In this document: positions 27,798 through 36,961 of the stretch, in pieces
How the letters are laid out: each line of letters begins with the position of its first letter
Position numbering within the stretch: the first letter of the stretch is position 1
From: [Pantoea] beijingensis
GTDB taxonomy: Bacteria > Pseudomonadota > Gammaproteobacteria > Enterobacterales > Enterobacteriaceae
Direction of reading: 5' to 3'
Length of the DNA: 64,000 nucleotides
NCBI RefSeq assembly: GCF_022647505.1
Contig: NZ_CP071409.1
Coordinates: forward strand, 682,001-746,000
Program-made: the position numbers and the translations under genes
The notes under the pieces: generated by a model
Seen by the model: only the letters and a program-made list of their open reading frames with translations
Told to the model about the DNA's origin: nothing
The model's database searches: none

Positions 27798-28553
27798 ATG
27801 TTATTACTCCATGAAAAATGGCTGACCCACGCAGAAAACCTCTGTGTTCGTGCGGGCCAAAAGCATATAGACGTATTGGTCGATCGGGCCGGTAGCTCTT
27901 CATCCCTACAGGAGGCCATACGTGATATGGATCCTCCGGTCAGTTGGCACTCACTGTTTGAAAATACCCCGGAGGAGGCTCTGACGGAAGAGGCGCCTTT
28001 ACTGATGCGTCTTGACTTGTCGGCCTGGCAACACAAAACCTGGTTATCGGAGCTTATGCAGCATTTTCAGGGTACGCCGCGTCTGCTATTGGCGATTACA
28101 CCGTTGCCGTTTGAACAATTTGCTCAGCATCTTCATACGCTGGCCGAGGTCAAATGGGGGGAACAAACTGGCCTTTTGCGTTTTTACGATACCCGTATTT
28201 TCCCGTTGCTGTTCTCACATGTCCTAACGCAGGAGCAGCAAATGGCATTTTCACACCTGGCATTGCTGTGGGGCTGGCTGGACCGCGATCGACATATTGT
28301 CTGGAAAGCGGGTATCTATGAACCGGGGAATAAGCTGCCTGAGAAACCCGACCCCATCTCTGTTGAGGATGTGCAGATTGAAATGCTGGGTTGTATTAGT
28401 GATGCTCAGAATCTAATGCCACAGTTTGATCGGGAGAGTATGACTAAAGAGCAGCATTTTTCCCGTTGCTTTGACATTGCGCTGGATGCCAGCCGGAATG
28501 GTTATTTAGGTGAGCTATTCTCTTACGCGATGGAAAGGATGAAAAAAACATAA
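27798..28553 (+). CDS. DUF4123 T6SS effector adaptor/chaperone
   Basis: Protein of 251 residues with the DUF4123 pattern (LLRFYDTRIFPLLFSHVLTQEQQ in the middle). DUF4123 proteins (Tap/TEC) bind effectors and load them on the VgrG tip, and are not secreted. It starts 13 nt after vgrG and precedes the immunity genes and Tle1 effector, so Tle1 is the probable client. Composition is AT-richer than the vgrG core, like the rest of the cargo island. Confidence 0.82.
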   Translation: MLLLHEKWLTHAENLCVRAGQKHIDVLVDRAGSSSSLQEAIRDMDPPVSWHSLFENTPEEALTEEAPLLMRLDLSAWQHKTWLSELMQHFQGTPRLLLAITPLPFEQFAQHLHTLAEVKWGEQTGLLRFYDTRIFPLLFSHVLTQEQQMAFSHLALLWGWLDRDRHIVWKAGIYEPGNKLPEKPDPISVEDVQIEMLGCISDAQNLMPQFDRESMTKEQHFSRCFDIALDASRNGYLGELFSYAMERMKKT

Positions 28554-28590
28554 AGGTTGCTATGCCACTTTCGCATATCAAGGAGGAGCG

Positions 28591-29109
28591 ATGAATAAGG
28601 TTATTAAATATATTCTTTCAGGGGCTATGCTGCTGCTGGATATTGCCACCTCGGGCTGTTCGCTGGCGGCTAAAAATGATGATTACAGCGGAGGTGACCT
28701 CAGAGGGATTAACCATACCCGGCAAGGTATCACCCGTTTTAAAGTCAATGGATATGGTGGTCGTGTCGGGGGAAATACCTGCTGTATTCTGTTACCTGAT
28801 CAGTGGCGCCCTGGAATGTGGGCTCACGTAGAATGGATATCTGATCCAAATCCTCGTGAAAAAATAAAAAGAAAAACTACGGGCTATGGTTTCGATCCCC
28901 AGGCTCTGGCGCTACATGAATCAAAATACCAACGCCATAGTGCATATGTAGAAATACCTAAATATGGAAGTGAACGATGCGGGTTAACGGTTCATTTTTT
29001 GCCATGTGATTGTGTGAAAGTAACCACCGCTTGTTCTGGCTATGGTACTGAAAACTACCCGATTAAAGAACCTCTGCATATGAAGGAGCCTGTCTTATGT
29101 CAGAAATAA
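28591..29109 (+). CDS. DUF3304 lipoprotein, putative Tle1 immunity protein (copy 1)
   Basis: Protein of 172 residues with a lipoprotein-type N-terminus ending TSGC (Cys23). DUF3304 lipoproteins act as periplasmic immunity (Tli1) to Tle1 phospholipases in other T6SSs. Unlike copy 2, the hydrophobic core of its signal carries Asp17, six residues before the lipidated Cys, where copy 2 has Ala; this may weaken export. Conserved features include GGNTCCILLPDQWRPGM and a Cys-rich C-terminal half. The gene has AAGGAGGAGCG before its ATG. No effector gene directly follows this copy. Confidence 0.78.
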   Translation: MNKVIKYILSGAMLLLDIATSGCSLAAKNDDYSGGDLRGINHTRQGITRFKVNGYGGRVGGNTCCILLPDQWRPGMWAHVEWISDPNPREKIKRKTTGYGFDPQALALHESKYQRHSAYVEIPKYGSERCGLTVHFLPCDCVKVTTACSGYGTENYPIKEPLHMKEPVLCQK

Positions 29110-29141
29110 ATATCTGCGTAATCTTTATTTTACCCGTGTCA

Positions 29142-29181
29142 GGTTATTACTGCTGATTACTCAGAGTCAGCAGTAATAACC
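29142..29181. other. Long perfect hairpin between the two DUF3304 copies
   Basis: GGTTATTACTGCTGA pairs over 15 bp with its exact complement around a 10-base loop. It lies between the stop of copy 1 and the leader of copy 2, with no T tract after it on either strand. It may be a remnant terminator or an mRNA-stabilising structure at the duplication junction. Confidence 0.55.
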
Positions 29182-29219
29182 CGGTTAGCTATGCCACTTT
29201 CGCATATCAAGGAGAAGCG

Positions 29220-29735
29220 ATGAATAAGGTTATTAAATATACTCTTTCAGGGGCTATGCTGCTGCTGGCTATTGCCACCTCGGGCTGTTCGCTGGCGGCT
29301 AAAAATGATGATTACAGCGGAGGTAACCTTAGAGGGATCAACCATACCCGGCAAGGTATCACCCGTTTTAAAGTCAATGGATATGGTGGTCTCATTGGGG
29401 GAAATACCTGCTGTATTCTGTTACCTGATCAGTGGCGGCCTGGAATGCAGGCCCGTATAGAGTGGAAAACTGACCCGGGTACTGCATCTAAATTTCCCGG
29501 CTATCAGGATCCGGAGAAATATAAAGCCTGGGAGAAGGAGGTAAACAGCAGCTATGTACAGCATATGACGAGTGTAGAAATACCTAAATATGGAAGTGAA
29601 CGATGCGGGTTAACGGTACATTTTTTGACATGTAATCGTGTGAAAGTAACCACCGCTTGTTCTGGCTATGGTACTGAAAACTACCCGATTAAAGAACCCT
29701 TACATATGAAGGAGCCAGCCTCATGTTCGCAGTAA
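29220..29735 (+). CDS. DUF3304 lipoprotein, putative Tle1 immunity protein (copy 2)
   Basis: Paralogue of the preceding gene, 171 residues, with a cleaner lipoprotein signal (LLLAIATSGC, Cys23). The N-terminal third (to about residue 70) and the last 55 residues are almost identical to copy 1, while about 40 central residues differ. Its end overlaps the start of the Tle1 gene by 13 nt, the arrangement expected of a cognate immunity gene. It should be anchored in an envelope membrane facing the periplasm. Confidence 0.82.
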   Translation: MNKVIKYTLSGAMLLLAIATSGCSLAAKNDDYSGGNLRGINHTRQGITRFKVNGYGGLIGGNTCCILLPDQWRPGMQARIEWKTDPGTASKFPGYQDPEKYKAWEKEVNSSYVQHMTSVEIPKYGSERCGLTVHFLTCNRVKVTTACSGYGTENYPIKEPLHMKEPASCSQ

Positions 29736-32074
29736 CTACAGCGTTAGCCGCAGCCTGGGCACCGCCGTTATTTCCTGCCCAGGGGCGGTTACCAATTAAG
29801 CCTGAAGATGTGATGGCAAACTATAAAAAACAGGTTCGTGAGCAGGAAGCTTACCTTTGTGAGTTAAGTGAAGCTGCGGGCCGCCGGGTGGGGTTTACCT
29901 GCAGCCAGAGCCTGCATATCAGCTTGTTTTTTGATGGCACGGGCAATAATAATGAGCATGATACGAGTGTAGATCCTGCCCACCCAACTAATATCGCAAA
30001 GCTGTATCATGCCTCGTTACGGGGTGATGATGTTGAGAGTAAGGGGTATTTTTCTTACTATATGCCGGGTGTTGGCACTCCATTCCCGAAAATTGGGGAG
30101 CTAGATTACAGTGATGATGGTTTAAAATATGCGTCCGGTGGTGAGAACCGGATTAACTGGGCATTACTAATGCTGGTTGATGCATTAACTTATACCGTTA
30201 CCTCCCTACAAACGCGACTAAGTGATGAAGTGGCTAAATCGAAGTTATCCGATATGCGTGCTCACTGGCCGCTAACCGGTGAGGTTAACCGGCGTAATGT
30301 CATCAATAATTTACTCGCTCCTTTAAAGGCGAAAGTTCCTCTCGCAAAGCCTCATCTGCTTAATATTAAGCTGTATATCTACGGTTTTTCACGCGGTGCA
30401 GCTGAAGCCCGCACCTTTGTTAGCTGGCTAACTGAGCTGTTTCCCGCCAGGGATGGAAAAGCGGAGATGGCGCTGCTGGGCCTGCCTGTCAGCATTGAGT
30501 TTTTGGGTGTGCTGGATACCGTGCCCTCCGTAGGCATAGCACATATCCTGCCATTTGCAGAAGGGCATATGGGCTGGGCAAACGGCACCCAGCAGCTGCC
30601 TGATGGAGACAAGTTTCCCAATCTAATTAAGTGTTGCCGACATTTTGTTGCTGCTCATGAACAGCGGCTATGTTTCCCGCTTGATACCATTCGCAGGCCA
30701 GAAGGAGTGTATCCTGCCCAAACCAAAGAGGTGATATACCCCGGTATGCACTCTGATGTTGGCGGTGGTTATCCGCCCGGAGAGCAAGGGAAAGCGAGAG
30801 GTGGGGTAGGGGAAGTCTTGTCTCAGATTGTTTTGCACGATATGTATGCGGCAGCTTTTGCCGCTGGAGCGCCTCTAACTGCACCAGAAGAGGCAATTCC
30901 TGATGAGCTCAAACAGAAACAGCCATTCAGGGCAATGCCTTCAGATTTCCTTCAAGAATTCGCTGTTTTTCCTGTGTTGGTAAAAAGATTCAATCTTTGG
31001 CGTACCACATTACTCGATGCTGAAACGGCAGCGCAACCCAGTGAAACTGATGAACTCTATGGTTATCATCCCCATGATCTCAGCATGCCGCTGGAAGAAG
31101 CGATCGTGAACCAGATGGGATGGCTCACTGCCTGGCGTATTGGTCGCTATGCGCATGGTAGTTATCAAACCCAACCCTTCTTTACTCAGGCCAAAGAAAA
31201 TTCAGCGGATCAGCAGGCTATCGATGAAAAGGAAAGAAAAAAAGATCAGGCGCAAATAGAAGCGGGCCGTAAAGCAGCGCGCCTGAACCCTGACTCGCCG
31301 GACGCGCAGGAAAATCTGAATAAACAAGGTCTCCCGGCCTATGAGGCAACGATCGATCAGACCCAGCTAAAAGAAGCGGCCCAGGAGTTCAGAAGTGACT
31401 ACTTCGACTGGGGGCGGGATCAAAATAGCTGGCAGCAGATAGTACTGGATACCATTCCTCAAAATGCCATTTATCTTCTCAATAGCGATGAGGAAGAGCC
31501 TGAATATCGGCGTATGAAAGGCGATGGCGATCGTATCTATCCTAAATTATTTAAAGATCGGCTGGGGTCAATCACTCAGGATCCAAAGATGGCTGAAGTC
31601 TGCGCACTCTACGACGATCAGGTCCATGACTCACGCGCATGGTTTATGTACTCAACGTTAAAAGGCCGTGAGTTGTGGGGGGGGTTCTTCCGTTATCGCA
31701 TGATCTACTGCGGGACTGAATCTAATAAATCACTGTCATTAGTTTCTATCGCGGGCAGGGTCGTAGGCGTTGCAACGTTGGCGGGCGGTGTTATTTACGG
31801 CGTGCGTAACAAGAAAGGGATAAATATCGCAACCGGAGCCCTTGCGGGTTTCGGCGTGGGTATGGCTGCTATGACCGTCGAACGTAAAATAATCGATCTG
31901 ACAACGGGTGAAGCGGCAACGCTTCTGCCTGATGCGCTGGCTTTATTTCAGCCTACCGATGACATTGGTAGCCTGACCGCCAGTCAGACAAATCAGGCTA
32001 TTGCCAGCCAGTATGAACAGTCTAAGAAAAGTATGCTGGACTACCTGGTATCGGTGGGTACGGAACTGGTATGA
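29723..32074 (+). CDS. Tle1-type phospholipase effector (DUF2235)
   Basis: Antibacterial lipase effector candidate of 783 residues. The DUF2235 hallmark FFDGTGNNN is at about 69-77, the nucleophile is Ser223 in GFSRG, and Asp265 (LGVLDTVPS) and His343 (GMHSDVGGGY) complete a plausible triad by comparison with Tle1. Two glycine-rich hydrophobic stretches near the C-terminus (about 672-695 and 702-719) could engage membranes. There is no MIX, PAAR or Rhs region, so delivery should depend on VgrG and the DUF4123 adaptor. Family knowledge: Tle1 enzymes have phospholipase A activity in the target periplasm. Confidence 0.88.
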   Translation: MFAVTTALAAAWAPPLFPAQGRLPIKPEDVMANYKKQVREQEAYLCELSEAAGRRVGFTCSQSLHISLFFDGTGNNNEHDTSVDPAHPTNIAKLYHASLRGDDVESKGYFSYYMPGVGTPFPKIGELDYSDDGLKYASGGENRINWALLMLVDALTYTVTSLQTRLSDEVAKSKLSDMRAHWPLTGEVNRRNVINNLLAPLKAKVPLAKPHLLNIKLYIYGFSRGAAEARTFVSWLTELFPARDGKAEMALLGLPVSIEFLGVLDTVPSVGIAHILPFAEGHMGWANGTQQLPDGDKFPNLIKCCRHFVAAHEQRLCFPLDTIRRPEGVYPAQTKEVIYPGMHSDVGGGYPPGEQGKARGGVGEVLSQIVLHDMYAAAFAAGAPLTAPEEAIPDELKQKQPFRAMPSDFLQEFAVFPVLVKRFNLWRTTLLDAETAAQPSETDELYGYHPHDLSMPLEEAIVNQMGWLTAWRIGRYAHGSYQTQPFFTQAKENSADQQAIDEKERKKDQAQIEAGRKAARLNPDSPDAQENLNKQGLPAYEATIDQTQLKEAAQEFRSDYFDWGRDQNSWQQIVLDTIPQNAIYLLNSDEEEPEYRRMKGDGDRIYPKLFKDRLGSITQDPKMAEVCALYDDQVHDSRAWFMYSTLKGRELWGGFFRYRMIYCGTESNKSLSLVSIAGRVVGVATLAGGVIYGVRNKKGINIATGALAGFGVGMAAMTVERKIIDLTTGEAATLLPDALALFQPTDDIGSLTASQTNQAIASQYEQSKKSMLDYLVSVGTELV

Positions 32075-32149
32075 GGTTTACCCATGATCGGGCGATATAC
32101 CCACTACCACTCACAATAACCCGCTGACAGGCAAGGCGAGGAGATGTTA

Positions 32150-32407
32150 ATGAAACAGGTTGTACGCGAGGGCGATACCCTGCGGGAGTACGGCGGGAAA
32201 GTGCTGGGCGGGCATTATCTTTGCTTTGGTAAGGGGATAGCCACGAAAGGAGATGCGGTTAAATGTAATAAGCACGGGATGACGGTCATCAGCGAAGGCA
32301 GTTCGCTATCGGAAGTGGACGGGCAGCCGGTAGCGCTGCACGGCCACCGCTGTGCCTGTGGTTGCACGCTGGTGAGCTCCTTTCCTGATTGCGGTATTGA
32401 GCTGTGA
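32150..32407 (+). CDS. PAAR-domain spike-tip protein
   Basis: Small protein of 85 residues that would cap the VgrG spike. PAAR-like features are GHYLCFGKGIATKGDAVKCNKHG and a C-terminal metal-type cluster HGHRCACGCTL. The ATG at 32150 has GAGGAG six bases upstream; an ATG at 32144 abuts that site. It has no effector extension. Its stop overlaps the GTG of the next gene (GTGA). Confidence 0.85.
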   Translation: MKQVVREGDTLREYGGKVLGGHYLCFGKGIATKGDAVKCNKHGMTVISEGSSLSEVDGQPVALHGHRCACGCTLVSSFPDCGIEL

Positions 32408-33543
32408 GGCCGCTGCCGGAGTATCCATCCTACCGGATCGCGCACCCTCCTGATGGCAAACGCTGGCTGTTAGTGGGAGCGCTGCTGGCGGTGTTGTGCA
32501 GCGGCGGCGGTACGCTGCTTCATCGTGCAGGAAGTGACGCTGGCCTGATTGTCAAAGGGATGGCTGGCGCGGTGGTTCTGCTGGGCGTGCTCTGGTTAAT
32601 ACGTCTGCTGTATTACCGGGCCTCGGCACATAACGCCCGATATTATGCGCAACTGGTTGAACGGCAGCAGCAGGTCTGGTGGGCACAGCATCAACACCGT
32701 TTCGCGCTCAGTGAAATGGTGTTGATGGGCCCGGCCGGGACAGATACGCCACACTGGCTGCATCTGTTAAAACGGGAACATCGGGCTCCTGAGAAAAAAA
32801 ATGAGCCAGGTGGCAAGGCGCTGCGTATTGGCCGAACGTTGGTTGACCCGGGGGCTGAACGGGAGGCTTTGCTGGCAAAAATGCTGGTGTTGCAATGGCA
32901 GGCACAGATGGCAGATTCCCCCCTCCCGCACATACGGCGCTATTACTGGCAGGGTTCCCTGGCTGCCTGGCGTGCATTCTGTGCCCAAATGCAGGATTCG
33001 TTTGCTGACGTTGCGCTCCCTGAACATCCGGAAAAATGGCAAGGCGAAGAGACGCTGTCTGCACTTGCCGCAACGGCTCAAACGCTCCCGGAAAACGAGG
33101 CCATTCTTGTTGCCGGGTGCCATTCGATGACGGCCTCGTTTAACTCAACGCAGCCTGCCGGTGAGTCTGCAGCTCTCTGTCTGGTCGCGCAGAAAGGCCA
33201 GGTCAGCCTTACCCGAGGAGAGTTCTACGATATTGCCGGGGAAGAGGTTTTAACCGCAGTCTGCGAGCGGGCGGAGCAGCAAAGCGAACTCGAAGAGGCT
33301 CCTGACGCCTGCATGCTCTTTTCACAGCCAGCGTTACCCGCGCTGGCGCAAAGTGGCTGGAATGTGACCCATCACGTTCAGAACCTCAACTGGGGAAACC
33401 CTGGTGAGATGGAAATGCTCATCGTGCTGACCCTGGCGGCCCTTTACGCTAAATATAATCAGGAACCCTGCGGCTGGATAGCCAAAGATCCTTTACACAC
33501 ACTCGCACTTGGAATTGTTAAACCTTATGGAGAAGGAAAATAA
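32404..33543 (+). CDS. Inner-membrane protein of unknown function in the T6SS cluster
   Basis: Protein of 379 residues that I do not recognise. Two membrane segments are near the N-terminus (about 21-40 and 47-69), followed by a large soluble domain. The start is a GTG overlapping the PAAR gene stop, and its end overlaps the start of tssM, so it is translationally linked to both. Position suggests a membrane-complex accessory or an effector-loading factor; it could also be an immunity protein. Homologues appear to accompany enterobacterial T6SS loci, but I cannot verify this here. Confidence 0.6.
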   Translation: MRPLPEYPSYRIAHPPDGKRWLLVGALLAVLCSGGGTLLHRAGSDAGLIVKGMAGAVVLLGVLWLIRLLYYRASAHNARYYAQLVERQQQVWWAQHQHRFALSEMVLMGPAGTDTPHWLHLLKREHRAPEKKNEPGGKALRIGRTLVDPGAEREALLAKMLVLQWQAQMADSPLPHIRRYYWQGSLAAWRAFCAQMQDSFADVALPEHPEKWQGEETLSALAATAQTLPENEAILVAGCHSMTASFNSTQPAGESAALCLVAQKGQVSLTRGEFYDIAGEEVLTAVCERAEQQSELEEAPDACMLFSQPALPALAQSGWNVTHHVQNLNWGNPGEMEMLIVLTLAALYAKYNQEPCGWIAKDPLHTLALGIVKPYGEGK

Positions 33544-36500
33544 ACCCGCTGAATTTTCTGTAGTGTCCACCGCGGTGTTGTTTGTTGCTACCGTGACGCT
33601 GCTTGTTCTAATGGGCGGGCTGGTATGGTGGTACTGGAGAGCGGATCTCTCCACGGAATGGAGCGAACTCCGTCCGCTGCTGGTGGTCTGTTTTATTATC
33701 TGGGGACTCTCACTTAGCGCGCTGGCGCTGGGGTTTATCGCATTCCGCTTATTGATTCGGGATAAAGTGATTCGGGAGCCTTCCCCTGCGCCCACCACAA
33801 AGAAAAAAACAACGTACCTGCCGCTCAAGGCTGATATTTCTCAGCACCTCCGCTCCCGCTACACCCTCTTCTGGCGCCGTAAAACCCGCCTGCTGCTGGT
33901 CGTGGGCGATGACGCCGCAATCGAACGGCTGGTGCCCGGCCTGCAACAGCAGCAGTGGCTGGAAGGTAACCGCACGGTGCTGATTTATGGCGGCAGCCTG
34001 ACAGCTGAGCCGGACAAAGAAAAATATACCGCGCTGCGTAAGCTGCGCCGCGGCCGTCCGCTGGACGGGATTATTCGTGTGCTGGGCAACGCACAGAACC
34101 TGACGCCGCAGATCAGTGATAACGACCTGCGCGGCCTGGAGAAAATCAGCGCGCTGCTGCGCTATTCCGCCCCGGTCTGGCTGTGGCAGCTGTGCGACAG
34201 TAAGTGGTCACAGGCGACGCGCACGGAGCAGGCGGTGGGGGCCAGTTTCCCGCTGCGTTCGCAGGCGGAGGATATTACCCGCCAGCTTGAGCGGCTGCTG
34301 CCGGAACTGCGCGCCCGGGGTGTGAGTCAGATAGTCGGGGAGCGCAGTCACGACTTCCTGCTGCGTTTGGGCCAGCAGCTGCAAGAGGGCGGCATTGCCC
34401 GCTGGGCTCAGCAGCTCGCGCCGTGGCTGTATAGCTCGCAGCCGCGTGTTCCGCTGCGTGGGCTGGTTTTTAGCCTGCCGGCTGATTTATCAGAGGACGC
34501 AGCCGCTGTCGCTGCAGAGAATGACGTCCCTGAATCACAGCGCCATGCGCTGACGCTACCGGCCAGTTGGCAGGGGGTGGTGAACGACTGCGGCCGCCTG
34601 CGCGGACGTCGTGTTGGACTCGCCTGGGAGCAGACGCTGGGCTGGACGCTGATGACGATCCTTGGCGTATGGGGCGCCGGGCTGTTGCTCTCCTTTGCGC
34701 TTAACCGTCATCAGATTGTTTCGGTGGCGGAGAAAGCGCACGCCCTGGTGGCGCATCCGTCCGTTTCTGATGCGCAGCTCACCAGCCTGCACGATCTGCG
34801 TAACGATGCCGGTCGTCTGCAGCATCATCTCCAGCGGGGGACGCCGTGGTATCAGCGCTTTGGGCTGGATCACAGCCAGCCACTGCTGGAGGCGATGCTG
34901 CCGTGGTATGGCGTGGCGAATAATCGCCTGATACGCGACCCGGCCAATGCGGCGCTGACGGAAAAGCTCACCGCGCTGGCTAACTCCGCGCCCAACAGCG
35001 ACCGGCGCGCGCAGCTGGCGAAACCGGGTTATGACCAGCTGAAAGCCTGGATGATGATGGCGCGACCGGATAAGGTCGATGCGGCATTTTATGCCGGTAC
35101 GCTGAAAAAGGTACAGCCACAACGGGCGGGGATCTCTACCGGACTGTGGCAGAGCCTGGCCCCGGATCTGTGGGCCTTTTATATCGCAGAGCTGCCACAG
35201 CAGCCGCAGTGGAAAATCACGCCGGACAGCGGGCTGGTCAGCCAGAGCCGCCAGGTGCTGCTGCAGCAAATTGGCCGTCGTAACGCGGAAAGTACGCTGT
35301 ATGAAAACATGCTCCGATCGGTTCGTCGCAATTTTGCCGACGTCTCGCTTGAGGATATGACTAACGGCGTTGATGCCCGCCGCCTGTTTACCACGGATGA
35401 GGTGGTGCCGGGGATGTTTACCCGGCAGGCGTGGGAAGGGAGTATTCAGCAGGCGATTGATAAAGCGGCGAATACCCGCCGTGATGAAATCGACTGGGTG
35501 CTGAGCGACTCCCGCAAGGCGGTTGCGGCCGATCTCTCGCCGGAGGCGCTGAAAGCGCGTCTGACACAGCGTTACTTCACGGATTTTGCCGGGAGCTGGC
35601 TGAACTTCCTCAACAGCCTGCGGCTTAATCCGGCACATAATATTGCCGATGTCACCGACCAGCTGACGCTGATGAGCGATGTGCGCCAGTCACCGATGAT
35701 TGCCCTGATGAACACGCTGGCGTGGCAGGGACAGGCGGGCCAGCAGCGTGAAGGGCTGTCTGACTCCCTCATCAAATCGGCAAAAGATCTGATCGGTAAT
35801 AAAGAGAAACCGGTGATCGACCAGCGCGCTGCCGGGCCGCAGGGACCGCTGGATGAAACCTTCGGACCGTTACTCCAGCTTCTGGGGAAAAACGTGGCCA
35901 GCAACGTGATGTCGGCCGACAGTTCGCTGAGCCTGCAAACGTATCTGACGCGTATCACCCGCGTGCGCCTGCGTCTGCAGCAGGTGGCGAGCGCCTCCGA
36001 TCCGCAGGAGATGATGCAGACGCTGGCGCAGACGGTGTTCCAGGGAAAAAGCGTGGATCTGACCGATACCCAGCAGTACGGCAGCCTGGTGGCGGCCAGT
36101 CTGGGGGAAGAGTGGAGCGGTTTTGGCAACACGATGTTTGTGCAGCCGCTGACCCAGGCCTGGGAAACGGTACTGCAGCCGTCGGCGGCCAGCCTCAACG
36201 ACCGCTGGAGCCGCTCGGTGGTGGCCAACTGGCATACTGCGTTTGACGGTCGCTTCCCGTTCGCTGCCGGCAAAAGCGACGCCTCCCTGCCGATGCTGGC
36301 GGAATTTATCCGCAAAGACAGCGGGCGCATCGATCGCTTTTTAAGTACGGAGCTGAGTGGCGTACTGCATAAAGAGGGTAGCCAGTGGGTGCCGGACAGC
36401 GCTCACAGCCAGGGGCTGACGTTTAACCCGGCGTTCCTGAAAGCGGTCAATCAGCTGAGTCAGCTGTCGGATATCCTGTTTACCGACGGCAGCCAGGGCA

Positions 36501-36961
36501 TCAGCTTCGAGCTGCAGGCACGTCCGGCGGCTCAGGTGGTAGAAACCCAGCTGACCATCGACGGCCAGAAACTTCACTACTTCAATCAGATGGCGGACTG
36601 GCAGAGTTTCCGCTGGCCGGGCGACACCTTCAAACCCGGTACGATGCTGACCTGGACCTCGACCAGCGCTGGCGCACGTCTGTTCGGCGATTACAGCGGC
36701 ACCTGGGGCTTTATTCGCTGGCTGGAGCAGGGCAAGCGTCAGCAGCTTGACCGCAGCCAGTGGATGATGAGCTTTACCGCGCCGGACGGGCGCACCCTGC
36801 AGTGGGTGCTGCGCTCCCAGCTGGGGCGTGGCCCGCTGGCGCTGTTGGCGCTGCGTGGGTTCAGCCTGCCGGAGCAAATTTTTAGTGTGGATGCCGATGC
36901 CGCGGCGCAGGCGCTGGCGGGTAACGGCGCTATCTCAGACATGGACGGAATAGAAGAGTGA
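33527..36961 (+). CDS. tssM: TssM (IcmF family), T6SS inner-membrane scaffold
   Basis: Inner-membrane protein of 1144 residues from the ATG at 33527 (a TTG at 33509 is an alternative). Membrane segments are at about 12-37 and 51-77, with a third at about 370-392 before the large periplasmic domain that contacts TssJ. The cytoplasmic domain begins RRKTRLLLVVGDDAAIERL: where many IcmF proteins have a GxxGxGKT P-loop, this one has no Walker A. The C-terminus keeps the IcmF type (TMLTWTSTSAGARLFGDYSG, then WGFIRWLEQG). It overlaps tssA by 4 nt. Confidence 0.95.
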   Translation: MEKENKPAEFSVVSTAVLFVATVTLLVLMGGLVWWYWRADLSTEWSELRPLLVVCFIIWGLSLSALALGFIAFRLLIRDKVIREPSPAPTTKKKTTYLPLKADISQHLRSRYTLFWRRKTRLLLVVGDDAAIERLVPGLQQQQWLEGNRTVLIYGGSLTAEPDKEKYTALRKLRRGRPLDGIIRVLGNAQNLTPQISDNDLRGLEKISALLRYSAPVWLWQLCDSKWSQATRTEQAVGASFPLRSQAEDITRQLERLLPELRARGVSQIVGERSHDFLLRLGQQLQEGGIARWAQQLAPWLYSSQPRVPLRGLVFSLPADLSEDAAAVAAENDVPESQRHALTLPASWQGVVNDCGRLRGRRVGLAWEQTLGWTLMTILGVWGAGLLLSFALNRHQIVSVAEKAHALVAHPSVSDAQLTSLHDLRNDAGRLQHHLQRGTPWYQRFGLDHSQPLLEAMLPWYGVANNRLIRDPANAALTEKLTALANSAPNSDRRAQLAKPGYDQLKAWMMMARPDKVDAAFYAGTLKKVQPQRAGISTGLWQSLAPDLWAFYIAELPQQPQWKITPDSGLVSQSRQVLLQQIGRRNAESTLYENMLRSVRRNFADVSLEDMTNGVDARRLFTTDEVVPGMFTRQAWEGSIQQAIDKAANTRRDEIDWVLSDSRKAVAADLSPEALKARLTQRYFTDFAGSWLNFLNSLRLNPAHNIADVTDQLTLMSDVRQSPMIALMNTLAWQGQAGQQREGLSDSLIKSAKDLIGNKEKPVIDQRAAGPQGPLDETFGPLLQLLGKNVASNVMSADSSLSLQTYLTRITRVRLRLQQVASASDPQEMMQTLAQTVFQGKSVDLTDTQQYGSLVAASLGEEWSGFGNTMFVQPLTQAWETVLQPSAASLNDRWSRSVVANWHTAFDGRFPFAAGKSDASLPMLAEFIRKDSGRIDRFLSTELSGVLHKEGSQWVPDSAHSQGLTFNPAFLKAVNQLSQLSDILFTDGSQGISFELQARPAAQVVETQLTIDGQKLHYFNQMADWQSFRWPGDTFKPGTMLTWTSTSAGARLFGDYSGTWGFIRWLEQGKRQQLDRSQWMMSFTAPDGRTLQWVLRSQLGRGPLALLALRGFSLPEQIFSVDADAAAQALAGNGAISDMDGIEE

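Larger units (their letters stand above)
28559..29735 (+). repeat. Tandem duplication carrying two DUF3304 genes
   Basis: Two copies start at 28559 and 29188, offset 629 nt. Leader and ribosome site (GCTATGCCACTTTCGCATATCAAGGAG) are nearly identical, as are the first and last thirds of the genes. The middle third differs strongly in sequence and length. This indicates duplication followed by mosaic divergence or replacement of the centre. Confidence 0.9.

Noticed and set aside
29097..29156. Small gene of 19 codons after DUF3304 copy 1
   Set aside because: It ends within a hairpin and has no support beyond an ATG; treated as a possible junction scar only.
29142..29181. Rho-independent terminator between the DUF3304 genes
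   Set aside because: The stem is strong but no T tract follows on either strand, so it is listed as a hairpin and not called a terminator.
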